A DNA stretch of 6,052 nt, taken from assembly GCA_030536565.1 (NCBI GenBank), contig JAUNPT010000136.1, forward strand, positions 1-6,052. Reading direction: 5' to 3'. Below are positions 1-5,974 of the stretch, one piece after another. Position 1 is the first letter of the stretch. The number at the start of each line of letters is the position of its first letter. The notes under the pieces are model-generated. The model was not told the origin of the DNA and did not search any database. It saw nothing but the letters and a program-made list of their open reading frames with translations. The position numbers were made by a program, and so were the translations under genes. This DNA comes from Eubacteriales bacterium. GTDB taxonomy: Bacteria > Bacillota > Clostridia > Lachnospirales > Lachnospiraceae.

Positions 1-62
1 CAGAATAAATGAAGATAAAATGTAAAAGAATAAAAAGTATAAATAAAAGTATTATAAAATAC

Positions 63-91
63 TGGAAAATATGTAAAAAATGGTGCATAAT
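63..91 (+). promoter_or_regulatory. Candidate sigma-A promoter for serS
   Basis: A -35-like TGGAAA (63-68, 4 of 6 consensus positions) is followed after 17 bp by CATAAT (86-91, 5 of 6). Transcription would start near 98 and give a leader of about 80 nt before the serS ATG. The region is very AT-rich, so chance matches are easy. No better-scoring pair was found between 1 and 160. serS could instead be transcribed from a gene upstream of the window. Confidence 0.35.
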
Positions 92-107
92 GGCATATGT
101 AACAAAC

Positions 108-162
108 GAAGCAAAAACAGTTTATATCAGGTAGCCTTTCAGAATAAATAAGGCTTTGCTTC
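108..162 (+). promoter_or_regulatory. Possible structured 5' leader of serS
   Basis: Two nested inverted repeats lie just upstream of the serS ribosome binding site. The outer arms GAAGCAAA (108-115) and TTTGCTTC (155-162) are perfectly complementary over 8 bp. The inner arms AGCCTT (133-138) and AAGGCT (150-155) pair over 6 bp around an 11-nt loop, competing with the outer stem only for T155. The fold would end 6 nt before the AAGGAGG. There is no T-run after it, so it does not look like a terminator, and it lacks the T-box sequence. It may influence translation or RNA stability, or it may be fortuitous in AT-rich DNA. Confidence 0.3.
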
Positions 163-168
163 ATAAAC

Positions 169-175
169 AAGGAGG
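169..175 (+). promoter_or_regulatory. Ribosome binding site deciding the serS start
   Basis: AAGGAGG is fully complementary to the anti-Shine-Dalgarno core and sits 4 nt before ATG 180. It lies inside the 8-codon extension that would result from the in-frame TTG at 156. The conserved SerRS N-terminus (MLDLKFVREN) begins exactly at ATG 180, so the downstream start is the real one. Confidence 0.9.
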
Positions 176-179
176 AATT

Positions 180-1463
180 ATGTTAGATTTAAAATTTGTC
201 AGAGAAAATCCGGATATTGTTAAACAGAATATTAAAAATAAGTTTCAGGATAGAAAGCTTCCATTAGTTGATGAGGTTATTAAGTTTGATGAGGAAGCAA
301 GAGCAACGCAGGCGGAGGCTGATGAACTGCGTGCTAACAGAAACAAGCTGTCTAAGCAGATTGGTGCTTTGATGGCGCAGGGCAGGAAAGAAGAAGCAGA
401 AGAAATCAAGGCTCAGGTTAATGCAGATGCTGACCGTTTAAAGCTCCTTGAGGAAAAAGAAGCTGATTTAAATGCCAAAGTTACAGAAAGAATGATGACA
501 ATTCCTAACATCATTGATCCAAGCGTTCCTATTGGTAAAGATGATAGTGAAAATGTTGAGATACAAAAGTATGGAGACCCGGTTGTTCCAGACTTCGAAG
601 TTCCTTATCATACAGATATTATGCAGAAGTTCGATGGTATTGATATGGATGCCGCAGGTAAGGTGGCAGGCAATGGATTCTATTATTTAATGGGAGACGT
701 TGCAAGGCTTCATTCAGCAATTATCTCATATGCAAGAGATTTTATGATTGACCGTGGATTCACATACTGCATTCCGCCATATATGATTAGAAGCAATGTA
801 GTTACAGGTGTCATGAGCTTTGATGAAATGGATGCCATGATGTACAAAATCGAGGGAGAAGATTTATATCTTATCGGAACAAGTGAACATTCAATGATTG
901 GAAAGTTCATTGATACAATTACACCAGAATCAGAGCTGCCAAAGACACTGACAAGCTATTCCCCATGCTTTAGAAAAGAAAAAGGAGCACATGGTATTGA
1001 AGAACGAGGTGTGTATAGAATCCATCAATTTGAAAAACAGGAAATGATTGTCGTATGTAAGCCAGAAGACAGTAAGATGTGGTTTGATAAATTATGGCAG
1101 AATACAGTAGATTTCTTCCGTACATTAGATATTCCAGTACGTACATTGGAATGCTGCTCAGGAGACCTTGCAGACCTTAAGGTTAAGTCAATAGATGTTG
1201 AAGCATGGTCACCCCGTCAGCAGAAATACTTTGAAGTCGGCTCATGCTCTAATTTAGGTGATGCTCAGGCAAGAAGATTAAAGATTCGTGTTCAGGGTGA
1301 TGATAAAAAGAAATATTTTGCACATACATTGAATAATACATGTGTTGCACCGCCAAGAATGTTAATAGCATTTTTAGAAAACAACCTTCAGAAAGATGGA
1401 ACTGTTAAGATTCCTAAAGCACTTCAGCCTTATATGGGTGGAAAGACAGAACTTTCAAAATAG
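180..1463 (+). CDS. serS: Seryl-tRNA synthetase (serine--tRNA ligase)
   Basis: This cytosolic class II aminoacyl-tRNA synthetase activates serine with ATP and charges tRNA-Ser (and tRNA-Sec where present). The protein is 427 aa, the normal length for bacterial SerRS. Residues 1-110 carry the MLDLKFVREN start and a charged antiparallel coiled-coil arm that contacts the long variable arm of the tRNA. The catalytic core follows: a serine-binding TxE loop (T234-S235-E236), motif 2 starting at FRKE (264-267), the DVEAWSP and SCSN signatures (339-345, 355-358), motif 3 with R393, and the typical PYMGG C-terminus (417-421). Motifs 2 and 3 read KGAHGIEERGVYR and HTLNNTCVAPPR, unlike the E. coli/Bacillus-like forms (AGSAGRDTRG, NGSGLAVGR); they resemble a divergent branch also seen in archaeal-type SerRS. 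No key element is missing, so activity is expected. The gene is monocistronic in this window and followed by its own terminator. Confidence 0.97.
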   Translation: MLDLKFVRENPDIVKQNIKNKFQDRKLPLVDEVIKFDEEARATQAEADELRANRNKLSKQIGALMAQGRKEEAEEIKAQVNADADRLKLLEEKEADLNAKVTERMMTIPNIIDPSVPIGKDDSENVEIQKYGDPVVPDFEVPYHTDIMQKFDGIDMDAAGKVAGNGFYYLMGDVARLHSAIISYARDFMIDRGFTYCIPPYMIRSNVVTGVMSFDEMDAMMYKIEGEDLYLIGTSEHSMIGKFIDTITPESELPKTLTSYSPCFRKEKGAHGIEERGVYRIHQFEKQEMIVVCKPEDSKMWFDKLWQNTVDFFRTLDIPVRTLECCSGDLADLKVKSIDVEAWSPRQQKYFEVGSCSNLGDAQARRLKIRVQGDDKKKYFAHTLNNTCVAPPRMLIAFLENNLQKDGTVKIPKALQPYMGGKTELSK

Positions 1464-1470
1464 TGGCAGA

Positions 1471-1504
1471 AAAGCAGTGGTAGACTTTTTACCATTGCTT
1501 TTTT
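1471..1504 (+). terminator. Intrinsic terminator after serS
   Basis: AAAGCAGTGGTA (1471-1482) pairs with TACCATTGCTTT (1490-1501) over 12 bp with one G-U wobble and a 7-nt loop. It runs into six T residues (1499-1504). The hairpin starts 7 nt after the serS TAG stop. It separates serS from the following transcription unit. Confidence 0.85.
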
Positions 1505-1516
1505 ATATGTCTCTAA

Positions 1517-1545
1517 TTGAAAAAACTATGTATTTATGCTATGTT
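1517..1545 (+). promoter_or_regulatory. Extended -10 promoter of the HD-GYP/DUF3881 unit
   Basis: TTGAAA (1517-1522, 5 of 6 consensus) and TATGTT (1540-1545, 4 of 6) are separated by 17 bp. A TG at 1537-1538, one base before the -10, makes it an extended -10 element. It lies just after the serS terminator and about 55 bp before the next start codon, which is where a promoter for an independent unit would be expected. Confidence 0.6.
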
Positions 1546-1590
1546 ATACATATAAAGGGAAAAGCATGTTATATGTATTTTGAATGTATT

Positions 1591-1594
1591 GGAG
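1591..1594 (+). promoter_or_regulatory. Ribosome binding site deciding the HD-GYP start
   Basis: GGAG (followed by AAAA) lies 6 nt before ATG 1601. The longer reading frame would begin at TTG 1580, with this site inside it and no equally good site upstream. ATG 1601 is therefore preferred, and the following MKLVCVDDLVGNEIL fits the usual N-terminus of such proteins. Confidence 0.75.
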
Positions 1595-1600
1595 AAAAGT

Positions 1601-2686
1601 ATGAAACTTGTTTGCGTTGATGATTTAGTGGGAAATGAAATTCTTGCGCTGCCAGTAGTTTCCGAGAGCGAAGTTGTACTTATTCATTCAGGAACAGTTT
1701 TAAAGCAGGAATATATTGATAAATTGAAGGATTTACAATTGAATAAAATATATGTAGAAGATGAGGATATTGACAATGTTAATAGAGAATCACAGCCGAA
1801 ATCTGAAGGGCTGCATATATATAAGATTGAGGAGACAAAAAAGGACACAGAGCAGATTGTCCAAAGAGTTCTGGAAAGGCACATTTATAAGCACAATAAA
1901 GACTTAAGAGAAATAGGAGAAGCTGCTGACAGAATTATGTCGACAGTTTTGTCTGAACCGGAGGTTATAAGCAATATTACAGAAATACGTAATATAAGCA
2001 CAGATATGTACACACATTGTATTAATGTGTGCGCCTTGTCGACTATTATGGCACTGAGATTAAAAATGAGTGAAAAGCAGGTACATAATGTTGCTTTTGG
2101 TGCAATACTTCATGACATAGGCTTAAGGTATATTCAGGTTCCATATATAAATCTTAACGAGGAAGATATGAGCGAGAAAGAGGCTCTTGAATACAAAAAG
2201 CATACTATTTACGGATACAGTTCGCTGCAGGACGAAGAATGGATTTCGGATACGTCTAAGGAGATTATACTTTTTCATCATGAAAGAATAGATGGTTTGG
2301 GATATCCTTTCTGCCATAAAGGTGATAAGCTGCGCCTTGAAGTGAAATTAGTATCGGTGTGTGATGAATTTGACGCATTAATTAGCGGAATTGGTAAAAA
2401 GAAATTAAAAATATATGAGGCTATTGAATATATTAAAGTACATGCAGGAGATATATTTGATGCCAATATTGCAGCAAAGCTTCTGGAGTCAGTTGCTGTT
2501 TATCCAGTTGGTATCAATGTCATAACTAACGAGGGTGAAAAGGGAGTTGTTGTAAGACAGAATAAAGATGCTTTGGAACGTCCGGTTATCAAGATGCTGG
2601 TTCATTCAGACGGAACCTTATATTCTAAGCCGGTAGAAAAAAATCTTATGGAGTATCTGACTGTATTTATAGTGGATACAGAGTAA
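1601..2686 (+). CDS. HD-GYP domain protein, predicted c-di-GMP phosphodiesterase
   Basis: The product is a 361-aa soluble protein with no signal peptide or membrane segment. Residues 1-60 form a small beta-rich N-terminal module (GNEILALPVV...GTVLKQEYI...IYVED) of the kind often found before HD-GYP domains in Clostridia. Residues about 125-300 form the HD-GYP domain: H139, H171-D172 (ILHDIG), H201, the signature HHERIDGLGYP (226-236) and D255 in VCDEFDAL. All usual metal-ligand positions and the GYP triad are present, so hydrolysis of cyclic di-GMP to pGpG or GMP is predicted. Two conserved features differ: the lysine of HDIGK is L175, and the RPY segment after FDAL is replaced by GIGKKKLKIYEA. 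The C-terminus (301-361, YPVGINVITNEGEKGVVV) is the standard tail of the family. There is no receiver, PAS or GGDEF partner domain, so the input signal is unknown. About 15 ATA isoleucine codons suggest modest expression. Confidence 0.88.
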   Translation: MKLVCVDDLVGNEILALPVVSESEVVLIHSGTVLKQEYIDKLKDLQLNKIYVEDEDIDNVNRESQPKSEGLHIYKIEETKKDTEQIVQRVLERHIYKHNKDLREIGEAADRIMSTVLSEPEVISNITEIRNISTDMYTHCINVCALSTIMALRLKMSEKQVHNVAFGAILHDIGLRYIQVPYINLNEEDMSEKEALEYKKHTIYGYSSLQDEEWISDTSKEIILFHHERIDGLGYPFCHKGDKLRLEVKLVSVCDEFDALISGIGKKKLKIYEAIEYIKVHAGDIFDANIAAKLLESVAVYPVGINVITNEGEKGVVVRQNKDALERPVIKMLVHSDGTLYSKPVEKNLMEYLTVFIVDTE

Positions 2687-2703
2687 GTAAATGTGTAACA
2701 TGG

Positions 2704-2708
2704 AAGGA
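2704..2708 (+). promoter_or_regulatory. Ribosome binding site of the DUF3881-like gene
   Basis: AAGGA lies 4 nt before ATG 2713, in the 26-bp gap after the HD-GYP stop codon. There is no room for a separate terminator and promoter in the gap, which supports co-transcription of the two genes. Confidence 0.7.
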
Positions 2709-2712
2709 AATT

Positions 2713-3633
2713 ATGAATTTATTTATAAAATCGCTTGGGTTTCAGGATATTAATTCTTCGATGGAAGAAAAACTGATACAGGCAGGAATTAAAGACAGTA
2801 TAGAAAAAGGATTAGTGTTGCGCCACGAGAAATTGAAACGTGGCGTAATTATTTTAAAAGTAAGTCCGTCAACGGGTTTATATATATATGGAAGATTCGA
2901 TAAAAATGAATTTATATTTGAGTATTATTATCCATTTGTCATTGGAAAAAAATTAAGTGATAATGATGAATTAACAGTGGAGAGACATCTGGACAAGGAA
3001 TCTTATGCGGTGGTGTGTGATGAGTTAAAGACAGGCGTTACATTGATTTTTTATCTGCAGAATGTAATGGATTATATGGAATACTTATATAGTAATGTGG
3101 ATTTTAAGCTTGACTCCTTTGACCCTGATATAAAAAATCTTATTGCGAAGCAGCCAATTAAAAATAAAAAGGTTGCTTTGTGTGCGCTGTCATTGGGGGG
3201 AATGATTCTGCTTCCAACTGTAAAACGAAAAAAAGACAGCAGGGAAACAGCGGCAGAAATTAATAGAAGAAACCTTATCCAGGCAGCAAAAAATGGTGAT
3301 GAGAAAGCAATAGAAAGTCTGACTATAGATGATTTGGATACATATTCGCAGCTTTCACAAAGAATTATGAAGGAAGATGTTTTTACAATTGTGGATTCTT
3401 CCTTTATGCCATGCGGAGTAGAGTGTGACCAGTATTCGGTTGTGGGAGAAATTTTAGAGCTTAAAAAGGAAGAAAATATATACACGAAAGAAAACATTTA
3501 TATTATGGTGCTGGAATGCAATGATTTAGTATTTACTATGGCTGTAAACGAGGTGTGTCTGGTGGGAGAACCGGCTGTGGGAAGAAGGTTTAAAGGACAG
3601 ATATGGCTGCAGGGTTGTGTGGCATTTCAGTAA
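2713..3633 (+). CDS. DUF3881-like protein of unknown function
   Basis: The product is a 306-aa protein with no signal peptide and no convincing transmembrane helix; the hydrophobic patch at 153-170 (VALCALSLGGMILLP) is short and flanked by lysines. From memory, the overall pattern and length match DUF3881, a family of roughly 300 aa typical of Lachnospiraceae. The N-terminus starts MNLFIKSLGF. The most characteristic part is the C-terminal 85 residues: EDVFTIVDSSFMPCGVECDQ (221-240), LECNDLVF (267-274) and GEPAVGRRFKGQIWLQG (285-301). I recognise no catalytic motif, and no function is assigned to the family as far as I know. It lies 26 bp after the HD-GYP gene and almost certainly shares its transcript, so a role linked to c-di-GMP signalling is possible but is only guilt by association. 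The family name should be confirmed by a profile search. Confidence 0.75.
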   Translation: MNLFIKSLGFQDINSSMEEKLIQAGIKDSIEKGLVLRHEKLKRGVIILKVSPSTGLYIYGRFDKNEFIFEYYYPFVIGKKLSDNDELTVERHLDKESYAVVCDELKTGVTLIFYLQNVMDYMEYLYSNVDFKLDSFDPDIKNLIAKQPIKNKKVALCALSLGGMILLPTVKRKKDSRETAAEINRRNLIQAAKNGDEKAIESLTIDDLDTYSQLSQRIMKEDVFTIVDSSFMPCGVECDQYSVVGEILELKKEENIYTKENIYIMVLECNDLVFTMAVNEVCLVGEPAVGRRFKGQIWLQGCVAFQ

Positions 3634-3691
3634 AAATATGTATGGATAGTGCTTTTATGTGAAAAATATGTTAAAAAAACCAATAATTGCA

Positions 3692-3719
3692 TTGTGTTTT
3701 CTTTTTATTGTGATAAAAT
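3692..3719 (+). promoter_or_regulatory. Candidate extended -10 promoter for the chemoreceptor gene
   Basis: TAAAAT (3714-3719, 5 of 6 consensus) is preceded by TG at 3711-3712, giving an extended -10. A weak -35, TTGTGT (3692-3697), lies 16 bp upstream. The predicted start near 3726 leaves a leader of about 55 nt. GATAA at 3712-3716 resembles part of a flagellar sigma-28/SigD -10, but no TAAA element sits at the right distance upstream, so sigma-A is favoured. Confidence 0.45.
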
Positions 3720-3768
3720 AAGAACTGACAGAACACTTGAACAATTAAGATGATTTTATGAAAGAAAC

Positions 3769-3774
3769 GGAGAG
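3769..3774 (+). promoter_or_regulatory. Ribosome binding site deciding the chemoreceptor start
   Basis: GGAGAG lies 7 nt before ATG 3782. The alternative ATG at 3758 has only a weak AAGATGA upstream and would add eight polar residues (MKETERKI). The downstream start gives MSKKLRSIAVQLVIFF, a usual chemoreceptor N-terminus of a short basic stretch leading into the first membrane helix. Confidence 0.75.
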
Positions 3775-3781
3775 AAAAATT

Positions 3782-5851
3782 ATGAGCAAGAAATTAAGGA
3801 GCATCGCTGTTCAGCTTGTTATTTTCTTTATTATTGCGATTAGTATTCCAACATTTTTTGTTGCGATTGCATCAATAAAAGAAACACAGACATCTATGAA
3901 CAAAAATATGGAAATTACCAGTGAGCAGACATTACAGGAAACTCAGAAGGGATTTACTACATATCTAAAGACATTGAGCCAGCCAGTAGATTTGCTTACC
4001 AGAAAGAATGAAGTAAAGCATCTGGAGGATCAGGGAGATTTTGATACTAATGTAGCGGCAATTCAGGATTCACTGATTGCATCTGTAAAGGTAACCAGTG
4101 GCGCAAAAAAAGCTTATTTTGTAACAAAAACAGGTTATTTAATTACAGGCTGGACAGAGCTTAATGAATCAACTGGAAAGCTTGGAAATAAAAAGTCGCT
4201 TGAAACAGGAGTTAAATATACAAATAAGAGCTGGTACACATCAGCAATTGGTTCACCTTCACGTAATGGAATCTATGCACAGTTTTCTGAACCATATGCT
4301 GATACAAAAACCGGGGATAAGGTTATTACAGTTTCACAGGAAATCAAGTACTCATCAGGTGAGAATTATGGCTGTGTTGCCATGGACATAGATTTCACAG
4401 AAATTAAGGAATATGTTCAGAATATCAGTCTTCTGAATACAGGATATGTTCTTTTGGTTAATGAGAATGGCGGTATTATTGTTGACAATGATAAGAATAC
4501 ACTTGCTAATAGTGTAGATTCTCTTAAATGCTGGGATTCAATCAAGAGTCTTTCAGAAAATCAGTATGATACAGTATGTTCCTTTAATGAAAAATTAAAT
4601 GGTGATAATATGCATATTGTTGCATCAAAGGACGCAGTTACAGGCTGGACTCTTATGGGATTCGTAAGCGAATCAGAGACTACATCTGTTACGAATAGAA
4701 TTTCAAAAGCAACCGCAATTGCATCTATATTCTCATTTGTTGCAGGTATTATATTAGCTGTAGTAGTAACAAGAACATTTACTAAGGAAATCAAGAAGAT
4801 TAATATTGTTATGAATGGAGTTGCAGCTGGTGACCTTACTCAGAGGATTGAGATTAGAAAGAAGAATGAGTTTGGTGTACTTGAAGGTAACTTTAATAAC
4901 ATGGTAGATAATGTTGCATCGTTAATTAAGAATGTGGAAGAAAAATCAGAAGTTATTATTAAGGCTTCAGAGAATATTTCAGATATTTCAAAGACAACAA
5001 CAGAGACTACTAACCAGGTATCAGAGGCTATTCAGAGCGTATCTATTGGTGCAGCAGGACAGGCAGAAAGCACTAATATAGCTAATGGAGAGGTTGAAAA
5101 TCTTGCTGAGAAGCTTCATGAGACTAAGGCATATGTATCAGATATTAATGATATGTCTAATGAAACAAAAGAATTAAGCGGACAGGGACTTGAAATTGTT
5201 GACGTATTGATTGACAAGGCTAAGAAGTCTATGGATAATTCTAAGATTTCTAAGGACGTTGTAACTGAGATGGTAAGCAGTATTGAAAAGATTAACTTTA
5301 TCTCAGATGCTATTACAGATATTACGGAGCAGACTAATCTGTTATCACTTAATGCAAGTATAGAGGCGGCAAGAGCTGGAGAAGCAGGCAAAGGCTTTGC
5401 AGTAGTTGCTGATGAAATCAGAAAGCTTGCAGAACAGTCACAGCAGTCAACTGAGGAAATTAAGAAGATTGCTATGGAAATTACTGAAAAATCACAGCTT
5501 GTTAAGAGAACACTTGATGAAAGTAATGAGCTTATTAACGAGCAGAATATTTCAATACAGGATACAAAGGAATTATTTAATACAATTACTAATGCTGTTA
5601 CATCTCTTACAGAGGGACTTGAAAACATTTCTAAGCTTAATGATGAAATGGACAGCAGCAGAGTAAATGTAGTTGAAAAGATGGAAGATGTTGCTTCTAT
5701 TTCAACTCAGACAGCTGCAGCATCTGAGGAGGTTACAGCCTCAGCAGAGGAGGTTAATGCAACTATGCACAACCTTAATCAGTGTACAGTAGAGCTTGAT
5801 GAAATTGCATCTGCATTAAAGGAAGCAATTGACCAGTTTAAATTAGACTAA
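3782..5851 (+). CDS. Methyl-accepting chemotaxis protein with dCache sensor
   Basis: This 689-aa membrane receptor is expected to sense an extracellular ligand and control the CheA kinase through CheW. Order of parts: cytoplasmic basic N-terminus; TM1 about 9-32; extracellular dCache-type sensor about 35-300 (SWYTSA 150-155, EPYAD 170-174, VITVSQEI 181-188, VAMDID 199-204); TM2 about 310-330; HAMP about 331-384 (GDLTQRIEI); and a signalling coiled coil 385-689. The conserved hairpin tip spans about 515-552, with EQTNLLSLNASIEAARAGE and GKGFAVVADEIRKLAEQS. Two tandem matches to the methylation consensus occur in AASEEVTAS and TASAEEVNAT, with Glu pairs 649-650 and 656-657. The C-terminus ends in FKLD with no CheR-type tether pentapeptide. 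The ligand is unknown: the sensor keeps W151-Y152 but has K149 where amino-acid-binding dCache domains usually have Arg. Only about 7 ATA codons in 689 suggest stronger expression than the preceding two genes. Confidence 0.95.
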   Translation: MSKKLRSIAVQLVIFFIIAISIPTFFVAIASIKETQTSMNKNMEITSEQTLQETQKGFTTYLKTLSQPVDLLTRKNEVKHLEDQGDFDTNVAAIQDSLIASVKVTSGAKKAYFVTKTGYLITGWTELNESTGKLGNKKSLETGVKYTNKSWYTSAIGSPSRNGIYAQFSEPYADTKTGDKVITVSQEIKYSSGENYGCVAMDIDFTEIKEYVQNISLLNTGYVLLVNENGGIIVDNDKNTLANSVDSLKCWDSIKSLSENQYDTVCSFNEKLNGDNMHIVASKDAVTGWTLMGFVSESETTSVTNRISKATAIASIFSFVAGIILAVVVTRTFTKEIKKINIVMNGVAAGDLTQRIEIRKKNEFGVLEGNFNNMVDNVASLIKNVEEKSEVIIKASENISDISKTTTETTNQVSEAIQSVSIGAAGQAESTNIANGEVENLAEKLHETKAYVSDINDMSNETKELSGQGLEIVDVLIDKAKKSMDNSKISKDVVTEMVSSIEKINFISDAITDITEQTNLLSLNASIEAARAGEAGKGFAVVADEIRKLAEQSQQSTEEIKKIAMEITEKSQLVKRTLDESNELINEQNISIQDTKELFNTITNAVTSLTEGLENISKLNDEMDSSRVNVVEKMEDVASISTQTAAASEEVTASAEEVNATMHNLNQCTVELDEIASALKEAIDQFKLD

Positions 5852-5880
5852 TTCAACTCCTTTCTACTCATCTTATACAG

Positions 5881-5916
5881 AAAAGAGCCATACTTCGTAA
5901 GAGGTATGGCTCTTTT
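5881..5916 (+). terminator. Terminator after the chemoreceptor gene, possibly bidirectional
   Basis: AAAAGAGCCATAC (5881-5893) and GTATGGCTCTTTT (5904-5916) form a perfect 13-bp stem. It extends inward by three more pairs (5894-5896 with 5901-5903, one G-U) to a GTAA loop, which in RNA is a GNRA tetraloop. The stem ends in TCTTTT on the + strand, and its A-rich foot would give a matching T-run on the - strand, so it could stop transcription from either side. It starts 29 nt after the stop codon. The T-run is short, so termination efficiency is uncertain. Confidence 0.8.
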
Positions 5917-5945
5917 CATATGGCAGGGGATATAGTTATTCTGCA

Positions 5946-5974
5946 TTGACAACACATTATTTTCCAGTTAAAAT
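5946..5974 (+). promoter_or_regulatory. Near-consensus sigma-A promoter facing the right edge
   Basis: TTGACA (5946-5951, perfect -35) and TAAAAT (5969-5974, 5 of 6) are separated by the optimal 17 bp. This is the best promoter match in the window. Transcription would begin near 5981 and run out of the window. No gene is recognisable in the remaining 70 bp, so the transcript must have a leader or encode something beyond 6052. Confidence 0.65.

Noticed and set aside
48..63. Inverted repeat AGTATT-ATAA-AATACT as an operator or terminator
   Set aside because: It is short, almost entirely A/T, and has no T-run; such palindromes are expected by chance in this composition.
1..179. T-box riboswitch upstream of serS
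   Set aside because: This is a common arrangement for aminoacyl-tRNA synthetase genes in Firmicutes, but no AGGGTGGNACCGCG-like sequence or antiterminator/terminator pair exists here, and only about 80 nt separate the candidate transcription start from the gene.
1531..1557. Similarity between the HD-GYP promoter region and the right end (about 6028-6046)
   Set aside because: Both share TATGCTA and ATATAA words, but alignment needs a gap of about five bases and both stretches are simple AT-rich sequence; not a supported repeat.
3072..3497. 141-codon open frame on the minus strand
   Set aside because: It lies fully inside the DUF3881-like gene, has no recognisable domain, and its Ser/Phe/Ile-rich translation is typical of a shadow of a coding strand.
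3709..3717. SigD (sigma-28) flagellar promoter for the chemoreceptor
   Set aside because: Only GATAA of the -10 matches, and there is no TAAA about 15 bp upstream; the extended -10 sigma-A reading fits better.
5116..5628. 170-codon open frame on the minus strand
   Set aside because: It is antisense to the conserved signalling domain of the chemoreceptor and made of Ser/Leu/Ile repeats mirroring the coiled coil; it is a shadow.
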